The notes below the pieces were generated by a model. The model did no database searches, had not been told where the DNA came from, and was given only the letters and a program-made list of their open reading frames with translations. From Crossaster papposus (taxonomy: Eukaryota > Echinodermata > Asteroidea > Velatida > Solasteridae), in assembly GCA_037893245.1 (NCBI GenBank), contig JBAIAA010000604.1:930001-994000 (forward strand): DNA of 64,000 nt, read 5' to 3'. The position numbers and the translations under genes were made by a program. Positions 57,401-64,000 of this stretch are shown piece after piece (the first letter of the stretch is position 1; the number at the start of each line of letters is the position of its first letter).

Positions 57401-60400
57401 ATGACCGCCCACCATTATCGCTGACACAATCTAGTTTTAAAAAAATCAACCAAAAAAATTGTTTGTAAACATTTTATTCCTAAAAACGCAATTTCAGTTG
57501 TTCCCCTTAATCTTAATTTCAGGAAGAATGATTTTGCGTATGAAATATTTAAATCGATAACTCGTCTGTAGTTTATGGAACATGAGAATTTCAGAGTTCA
57601 GTCTCAAAAATACCCAATTATAACGTATTTTGGAAAATCTCAAATCTGCCGTCTATCAGAACGCCGTGTATCGTGCCCGACAACCGCCTCTATAATTTCA
57701 ACCCGGCAATGAGCTGGTTTGGTTTGGGGGCTTTCGGCAAACCGCTCATATGCCGAGTCACACATTTTTCTTTTTGGCAAACCCACAATGTTCTTCACAA
57801 ATTTTCAAATATAGTAATGCAAAGTGTTTTTACTAGTGCCTGGCCGGCCTTGCTCGAAAGACAATTAACTCATCAGCTAGCTTGTCCGTACATAATCAGT
57901 TTTATAACACCTCACTCACAGATTCTGTGTCTTGATTGGCTGAGAGCGCGGCACGTGTCACTTGCTATTTTTACAATTTTTTACTTGCGCTATCCAAAAA
58001 GACTATACCACGCAAAAAGGACTATGCGCATAGCAACACACGAACTATGCGCATAGCAACGAAAGCGTGACTGAAACCCAGACGTGTGTTTCGGTGCATT
58101 GCGTAAACATTGCTCTATCACCTTCGCACCCGTTCATCAAGGCAACAAAGTACACGTATGATCGAGAGACGTATAATTCGGAGATTTTTTGTCATTACTA
58201 TACTCTCAGGAAGCTTAAATTGTGCAGAATCTGTGAGTGAGGTGTTATAAAACAAATATTGACTGCTTGATTTCGCGGTATAGTAAAACTAGCCTCCCTC
58301 GGTGATCCATGGAGCATTCCATTTTCCCTCGGCTTCGCCTCGGGAAAATAGAATGCTCCATGGATCACCTCGCGAGGCTAGTTTTACTATACCACTCAAA
58401 GCAGTCAATATTTGTATATTACGTGGTGTGACAGTGAGTGATACATAGTCTGTTCCTTTCTATATAGTCTGATATACTGTATACTATCGATATGGATGAA
58501 TGTAGAACAAAAAACAGGGTCAGCTGACACCTATCAGCCAATCAGCAGCTTTGTCCACATTTCTTCTCAATTACTTCACACATAATGCTGATATGTTATT
58601 ATATCAGACCCGTATACGAGGCTCCGTGTGATACTCAGACTATAGTTTCACAAAGTCAAACAATTACAATTATTTTGATCAGTCAGTTTTACCAAAACTA
58701 ACTATATCTAAAATCAGATATACGGTATTTAAATGGTTTATTCCTTAAAAAGAAAAAACCTACAACATAATACAAATTTACAAAGGGTATGCTTTTAGAA
58801 CAGAACAACAGATTGTTGCCTAAACCTATATCAAAATATCCGGCAAAATAAATTGAAAACCGTCTTTTACAAAGGAAAAGGAAAATGTACACCGGTATTT
58901 ACAATATTATTATTTTTACAAATTTACAATTAAAGAAGAAAACCGTCGACTTTTAAAAATGGTCACAAGAGTAAAAAAAACAAACCAATCTGTATATTAA
59001 GGAAAACCTCCGACAATTCTTTCTTCAAAAACTATAAACAAATGGTCTAAACAAGTTTCTCAGAAAGGAAAACAAGAGGATGAACTGTAACACAAGCTTA
59101 GTTTGAGGGATTCAGGGCCCGACACAGATTTATTTAGACGACACATCAACTCAAAAATCTTCGCCATATTTCTGGTAAACCAAATCGTTGTACCGAAAAT
59201 ACTCAAAAGCCGTGCTGTCTCAACCTCCATTCTCCTTCGGTGTTCGGGAACAAGGAACCCGCCCAGGTAGTCACCGGGCCACCGACTTGACCACGCTGCA
59301 CTCTTGTCGAGCTCCGTGTGGAACCCAACCGTGATCTTTGGAAATGTGTCTTAAAAGGTTACCGTTGGGCAGCACGTTGTAGGATCAGATAAACTACAAA
59401 CGAATTCGAGAAGTTTTTCAACTCACCGCGATTAGCCTTCTTGCAGACGGGGCACCTGCTGTCTGCTTGCCGACGCTTACGATTATAAATGACGTCATCA
59501 TAATACATGGCGTACTCCTCAACGCAGCACAGCTCTCCTTCTGCACAGTCATCAGTGCTATTGCAGTGAGTACTGCAAGTAAAATCGTCATACGAGCCCC
59601 ACACCTCATCGTATTGCTCATAGTTGCTTGGGCAGATACCTGGTTCGACGCCTGTAAATATTTATTTAAAGAAAAACGTTACTGTTTAAGCGGTTGTCGG
59701 TGCTTAAAATGTTGGTTCGTGTAAAGGTTATAGTTGATGAAACCATCCAAACCTGTTACAGTATTCTTGGTTTGGGGCAAATCTGGTGGGAGCGTTTAAT
59801 TTTTTCCTTCTTTTGCCACTCTGTATAATAAACATGCAAGTTTTAAATGCCCGAAATCCGGGTGTTTAGTTGTCAAAATGTAACCGTTTGGTAGTTTCCA
59901 AGTCTAGCTCGACTACACTAAGGCCGTTTTACAAAGCCCGGTTAGGCTCCGTCTCCGGTTCCATCGCCATTGCTGAACTGCATTAACGAAGCAAACAAAA
60001 TGGACACAGGCGGGGGTTTGGAAAAACGGCCATAATTAGTTCGATGTTGGTTATGTCCTTTCGAATGGCAATTAAAGTATTGCCTCTATAGACGATGTGG
60101 CCTCTTACGTTATGTGTTTACATCTGTATTCAAGTGTGCCCGGCATTGTGCGCACGCATCGTGTTTTACATACAATTTACATAAAAGAGTGACGTCGCAG
60201 GTCAGATCGCCTTTGAATTATGTGACCTCTAATGTCATGTCTTAACCAAATTGATGTAAAACATGATGCGTGCACATGCTACCGGGCACATTTTGAATAC
60301 AGATGTAAACAGAAGGCACATCGTCTATACTGTACAAAAACTCACGGTGCGGTTTGCTTGACGGCAACACGGGTGGTCGCCTTGTGGACGCCCAGTTAGA

Positions 60401-63400
60401 TTCCGGCCGTTTGCAGACCGAGGGGCATTCGTCATCGGACTGACTGCAACACTTCAATTTTCCGTAACAATCCCCGTCATTGGAGCAGGTTTTCCCATGG
60501 GAGCAGCCAAAAGTGAACCTACCGGTATGATGTGAGGGGCACTGGCCGGGCTTAATGATTCCTGCAGGAGAGGAAAGAAACGAATGACAAACCTTCAAAT
60601 TGGCTGGCAAGAAGGGTGTCCTTTTGTGACGAAAGGGAACTTTTCACCGCCTTCCACCATGCACCAATTATTATTTTGAACCGGCCGACGATGGCCGATG
60701 CGTAAGTTTTCAATTTCGTGGTTTTTCAGCTACTGTATCTGTATAGGTTTTTCCGGCTAAAACATTTTTCATTAAAATTGTCCAACTATCACATTGAATT
60801 TCGTCCGAGAAAAGATTTCACACGCTTTTACCAAACCAATTTAGAAATTTATTATCATTATTGTTCACCATTTTTAAGCAACATGTTGAGAATATTCGTC
60901 ATTACAGTTCAAATTCGACTAAGCTGTTGCCAAAAGGCAGCATTCAGAGATTGAATTCGTCTTATGTCAATCATGTTCAACGTTAGTCTGATGTTAGCTT
61001 GAGTCAATCACACATGAGACAAATTGTTTTAAACATAAGTTTAAAATTGATTGATATCAGACGAATTCGATCTGTAAATGCTGCCTTTTTGGCAACAGCT
61101 TAGACAAATGTGATAACTAACGACGAACATTTCCGAGACAGTGTTTAATAAGATGACCAAACGTTGAAATGGAATGACAATGACTAAATTGGTTTTGTAA
61201 AAGCGTGTAAATTGTGTTCTTGGAGTTGGTGAGTTTGAATAAAAACTGTTTAAGGGGCAGTATATAAATCAAATTATAGCATTCTGATTCGTGAATCGAA
61301 AAAGAAAATTGGTTTCTTGTCATTCGTATTAAACACTTTGGTCATTTAAATTAATTCACTAACCGTAACGTTTCAGAGTAAACAGAACGAAGTTAAACGG
61401 GAACAGCGTCATAATGATACAAAAATATATTATTTTATTTTATTTTTCAATTCAACGCCGATTGCTACACGAGACGAATTTCACAAATTTAGGACAAATC
61501 GGTATGAAAGAAATTGAAATTATACTAAACCTTAAATGAAATCTAGTGGTGTCCTTTGGAAATTATAATATCGTAACATTGACTTGTTTGACGTCTTGGG
61601 TACATAGATGATGGAAAAATCAATTAAACTAATCATGCTCTTGTAGTCAGGTACCCTGATACAACGATAAAACGGAGCAATTTGTAGACGTTGGGAAAAG
61701 AATCAGTTGTACACCTTCATAGATGTGTAATCAATTGCGAAGAAAATGTGGAAATACGCTGGTCGACCTACCAGCGTTGGAAATTGACACAAAATACTAC
61801 TTTACTTGAAAATGTCAGCAGACCATGGCCATTATTTTACAGGATGCTTTAGACGTCTATTCCTGGACAGTCCAATAAAGTATTTTTGTGATAATTTTGT
61901 CATTTCTAGGTATTTTTCGGGCAATTTTAAAATATTTTTTCATTCAAATTCACTAACTCTCACCTCCAATTTTATCCCATAAAAATCCAACGCTTTCACC
62001 AAACCAAATTAGTTATTTTAAACATCAGGTCGAAAATATTCGTCATTACAGATTTATTTCGTTAAGCAACGGCTTAGACGAATTTGATATGCAATGGCGA
62101 ATATTCCTAAGACAATGTTTAGAGTGACCAGAATTTGAAATTGAATGCTAAATGACTCGATTTGTTTGGTGAAAGCTGTGAAATGTTTCTTCAGACAAAA
62201 TTGAATGTGATAGTTGGTCATTTTGAATAAAAAATGTGTCATATAAAATAGCCGGGATCGAAATGTTGTATGTCCCCTTTAAACTTTCCGGAGTTTCGAT
62301 CAGTGACTTACTTGTTGTCGTGTTCGTCTGCGCGGTGGAAGTCGCGTTTCGTACTGGGTATGTGCAGTTGAGAACACCGTTTGAACGCAGACAGCATTTC
62401 AGATCGTAGCCGCAGTCGGAGTCGGACAGACAGCCAAACGGTAAACTCGAGTTGGAATTGTGCCTAACATCCAGTACAACTTCGGGGCATGACCCATCTT
62501 TACTATCTGTGAAAAAAAAGAGAGGAGGGACTTAACATTATGTTTAGTTTGACGGCTTGTTTGTTACTCAGACATACACAAAACAGTTTGTATAAAGTAT
62601 TTTTTCTGTGTTTTTATTTTTTTAATGATCACGATTATCAAAAGTAGATGTATATGACATTACCTATTAAGATTCCAGTGGGCTTCAACAATGGAAAATG
62701 TTCACTGTTTGTGCGGTTTGAAAAAACCAACTTAGCAATTAATGTATATACAAAAACGCTACTACGAGTCAATTTGGAAATCTAAAGAGCAGTATAAACA
62801 CACATTTGTATACTCACTCTGCTCTTTAGATTTCAAAATTGTCAACATTCTTCTATCCTACAAATACAAACTTGGCGATAAAAGCATGAAACTTGACACA
62901 CAATCATAGTATATGAGACATAGGGTAATCGCAGATTTGTCCGTTGAAACAATAGCGGTAGAATAACATGGCATTTTCAAAATGTTCGGAATATGGCTGT
63001 CATTGCATGTTAATCGACATATGTTTTTAATTTGCGATGGCCATAATTATAGCCAACTATCTTTCACAGGGCATACAAGTATGATTGTGTGCCAAATTTC
63101 ATGCTTTTATTATCAAGTGAACAATTGTATATGCACCACTCTGCCTGAATATTTGGGGTAAGATCAACTTGTATTCGATCAGATGGATTCAGTTTGAACT
63201 CCACCGATTTCTGTTTCTGTTAGCCTACATGTTACGCTAATTCCACTCATTTGAAAACAGAGGAATAGAGAGAGGAAATAATAGACTTTGTTATAACACA
63301 GAAAACGCCTTTAAACATACTCATTGTGCAGAAACTTCTTCTGTGAATTTAATAGAAGCAAAAAGTGTCAATTACCATTATTATAATTTTCCAAAACAAT

Positions 63401-63482
63401 GTTTGTACTTACAACTGTCTTGCGCATGGGCACCACACACAATAGCCACAAGCGTGGCAAGCATCAGCACAGTTTTCCCCAT
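54463..63482 (-). CDS. WAP/VWC-domain type I membrane protein, nine exons
   Basis: Coding exons, in order: 63482-63413, 62506-62312, 60561-60346, 59651-59427, 57430-57352, 57018-56954, 56416-56328, 54991-54923 and 54513-54463. All junctions are GT-AG and all phases agree, giving 352 residues. Residues 1-20 form a signal peptide (VLMLATLVAIVCGAHA). Three WAP (four-disulfide core) modules, one per exon, follow: about 28-74 (six Cys, two fewer than usual), 94-141 (eight Cys) and 165-232 (eight Cys, with a long loop holding RKRR at 218-221). Residues 237-275 form a short VWC module (CKVCQCFNG) split across two exons. A membrane helix lies at about 291-313. The cytoplasmic tail starts CCCLKCCCKD and ends QIPPNC. 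WAP domains often inhibit proteases or are antimicrobial and VWC binds BMP-type ligands; the role here is unknown. The last exon is the least certain. Confidence 0.85.
55009..56327. other. Seventh intron of the WAP/VWC gene
   Basis: Short ORFs only (for example 55392-55589 and 55862-56056 on +). No support as genes. No clear element boundaries found. Confidence 0.5.
56542..56781. mobile_element. Intronic MITE, AAGCATAAAATTTGGCACAC ends
   Basis: The left end AAGCATAAAATTTGGCACAC is mirrored by GTGTGCTAATTTCCATGCTT, and CATCGCAGATTTG by CAAATCTGCGATG. It lies in the sixth intron of the WAP/VWC gene. Same family as 62872-63117. Confidence 0.8.
57899..58253. mobile_element. 355-bp MITE, GTTTTATAACACCTCACTCA ends
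   Basis: A terminal inverted repeat of about 31 bp (GTTTTATAACACCTCACTCA then CAGATTCTG). Located in the fourth intron of the WAP/VWC gene, directly next to another foldback. The plus-strand ORF 57673-58056 runs into it and is not a gene. Confidence 0.8.
58252..58415. mobile_element. 164-bp foldback element
   Basis: Arms ACAAATATTGACTGCTT... and ...GCAGTCAATATTTGT, with the core GGAAAATAGAATGCTCCATG paired to its inverse, form a near-complete stem of about 80 bp. Confidence 0.88.
58416..59426. other. Rest of the fourth intron
   Basis: No gene. A looser inverted pair of TATATAGTCTGATATA-like motifs lies at about 58440-58650. The remainder is AT-rich. Confidence 0.4.
60090..60326. mobile_element. 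GACGATGTG-ended MITE, copy 2
   Basis: Ends TATAGACGATGTGGCC and GGCACATCGTCTATA, in the opposite orientation to the copy at 3267-3501. It sits in the third intron, 19 bp from the donor of exon 3 (60345). Confidence 0.82.
60757..61255. mobile_element. About 500-bp foldback, TTTTTATTCAAA family
   Basis: An imperfect inverted repeat throughout: outer ACCAAACCAATTTAG against CTAAATTGGTTTTGT, inner GCTGTTGCCAAAAGGCAGCA against TGCTGCCTTTTTGGCAACAG. Located in the second intron. Confidence 0.75.
61933..62240. mobile_element. About 308-bp foldback, TTTTTATTCAAA family
   Basis: A shorter relative of the element at 60757: CTTTCACCAAACCAAATTAG and GGTCGAAAATATTCGTCATT against inverted TTTGTTTGGTGAAAG and ATGGCGAATATTCCTAAGAC. 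Same intron. Confidence 0.7.
62766..62841. repeat. Hairpin CAATTTGGAAATCTAAAGAG
   Basis: CAATTTGGAAATCTAAAGAG then CAG pairs with CTG, CTCTTTAGATTTCAAAATTG across a loop of about 27 bp. First intron. Confidence 0.75.
62872..63117. mobile_element. Intronic MITE, AAAGCATGAAACTTGACACA ends
   Basis: The ends ATAAAAGCATGAAACTTGAC and the inverted GCCAAATTTCATGCTTTTAT, plus paired CAATCATAGTAT and AGTATGATTGTG, place it in the same family as 56542-56781. It lies in the first intron of the same gene. Confidence 0.8.
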
Positions 63483-63580
63483 ATTTGCTATGTTCTTGTC
63501 TGTCAATGAAGTCCTGACGGTGAATGTTTCCAGTGCGGTTACGACTCCAAACTGAACTGGACGGCGCACAATGTTTGCCC

Positions 63581-63588
63581 TTTTTATA
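63581..63588 (-). promoter_or_regulatory. TATA box of the WAP/VWC gene
   Basis: On the minus strand GGTATAAAAAGGGC lies about 100 bp upstream of the start codon. An initiator-like TCCAGTTCAGTTT follows about 30 bp downstream (near 63550-63562), giving a predicted 5' UTR of about 75 bp. Confidence 0.65.
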
Positions 63589-63730
63589 CCGGCCCCATAC
63601 ACAAGGTGAATACGCAATAAACGACGTGCAAAAAAAAAAAATCAACAAAGTATACGATATTATTTTGACCTCACTGCTCATTGAGTTAGTTAAAAGGACA
63701 ATCGCTTAACTAGCAGAATTGAGCTCTCTC

Positions 63731-63840
63731 ATTGGCTGACGCTTACGTCATTATAATTATTACAATGAACTGACCTTTGTCCTTTGTTGACGCGGTGCTA
63801 GGCAGTGCAAGGTATCGCTGCACTGCCGTCTGCTCATTGG
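63731..63840 (-). promoter_or_regulatory. Two CCAAT boxes upstream
   Basis: CCAAT on the minus strand (AGCCAATGAG) at 63731-63735 and again at 63836-63840, about 145 and 250 bp upstream of the TATA box. The nearer one is within the usual range for CCAAT promoters. Confidence 0.4.
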
Positions 63841-64000
63841 CTGGAAATGACATCAGCTCGGGAATTTTAGTTACCCATTGAACGTGAACAAAATTACGAA
63901 TACGAATACGTACGTGCGCGTGATGCTCAATACCAGGAATCTAGACAAATAGGAGTAAACGATGTCATTGGGTGGATATGTGGGTTTTTTTGTCCGGTAT

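Noticed and set aside
57673..58056. 127-codon plus-strand ORF
   Set aside because: It lies in an intron of the minus-strand gene and runs into a MITE. No recognisable content.
1..64000. CRISPR arrays, operons, rRNA or tRNA genes
   Set aside because: None seen. Regular repeats here are minisatellites without spacer structure, and genes have introns.

Overview
This window looks like nuclear DNA from an animal, most likely a marine invertebrate deuterostome (echinoderm, hemichordate or cephalochordate). The reasons are intron-containing genes with GT-AG splice sites, an expanded TRIM (RING plus B-box) family, WAP and VWC extracellular domains, L2/CR1, Penelope-like and PIF/Harbinger relics, and a very dense load of small inverted-repeat transposons. 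The species is not identified. There is no bacterial-style operon, CRISPR array, or rRNA or tRNA gene that I can support.

Left part (1-17,041): an old, broken coding relic with a CCAAT promoter-like region (about 500-987), then three TRIM-type units in tandem, all on the + strand. Unit A (6110-7378) and unit C (12204-13367) are intact; unit B (10313-10760) is a truncated pseudogene. Each unit has a 5' noncoding exon, a 0.4-0.7 kb intron and one coding exon. The spacers hold small transposons, several datable because a paralogous spacer preserves the empty site.

Middle (17,042-32,429): two tandem copies of one terminal-inverted-repeat element, one 266 bp and one 15.1 kb, inserted at a TAG that is still empty at 8565-8567. 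The long copy contains a 5 kb long-TIR element (with reverse transcriptase and PIF/Harbinger relics) and a 2.6 kb set of 26- and 27-bp minisatellites in a higher-order pattern.

Next (32,433-37,960): a second copy of the B-C pair, namely pseudogene D (34180-35358) and intact TRIM gene E (36818-37960). From 37,961 to about 54,400 I find no host gene. It is a patchwork of foldbacks, MITEs, a decayed L2/CR1 LINE, two long-TIR elements and short tandem repeats. A scrap of TRIM flanking sequence at about 47,184 shows this load also landed in the duplicated block.

Right part (54,423-63,735): a nine-exon minus-strand gene that I could assemble with every splice phase consistent. It encodes a 352-residue type I membrane protein with a signal peptide, three WAP (four-disulfide core) domains, a short VWC module, one membrane helix and a cysteine-rich cytoplasmic tail. 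A TATA box, CCAAT boxes and an AATAAA signal frame it, and its introns are full of MITEs.

The most notable items are the reconstructed WAP/VWC membrane gene, TRIM proteins ending in nucleoporin-like FSFG and QFG motifs, the 15 kb TIR insertion with its empty site and mini-derivative, a set of MITE families sharing CCCnGTCACA ends, and two unrelated long-TIR elements carrying repeated DR1-type hormone response motifs.
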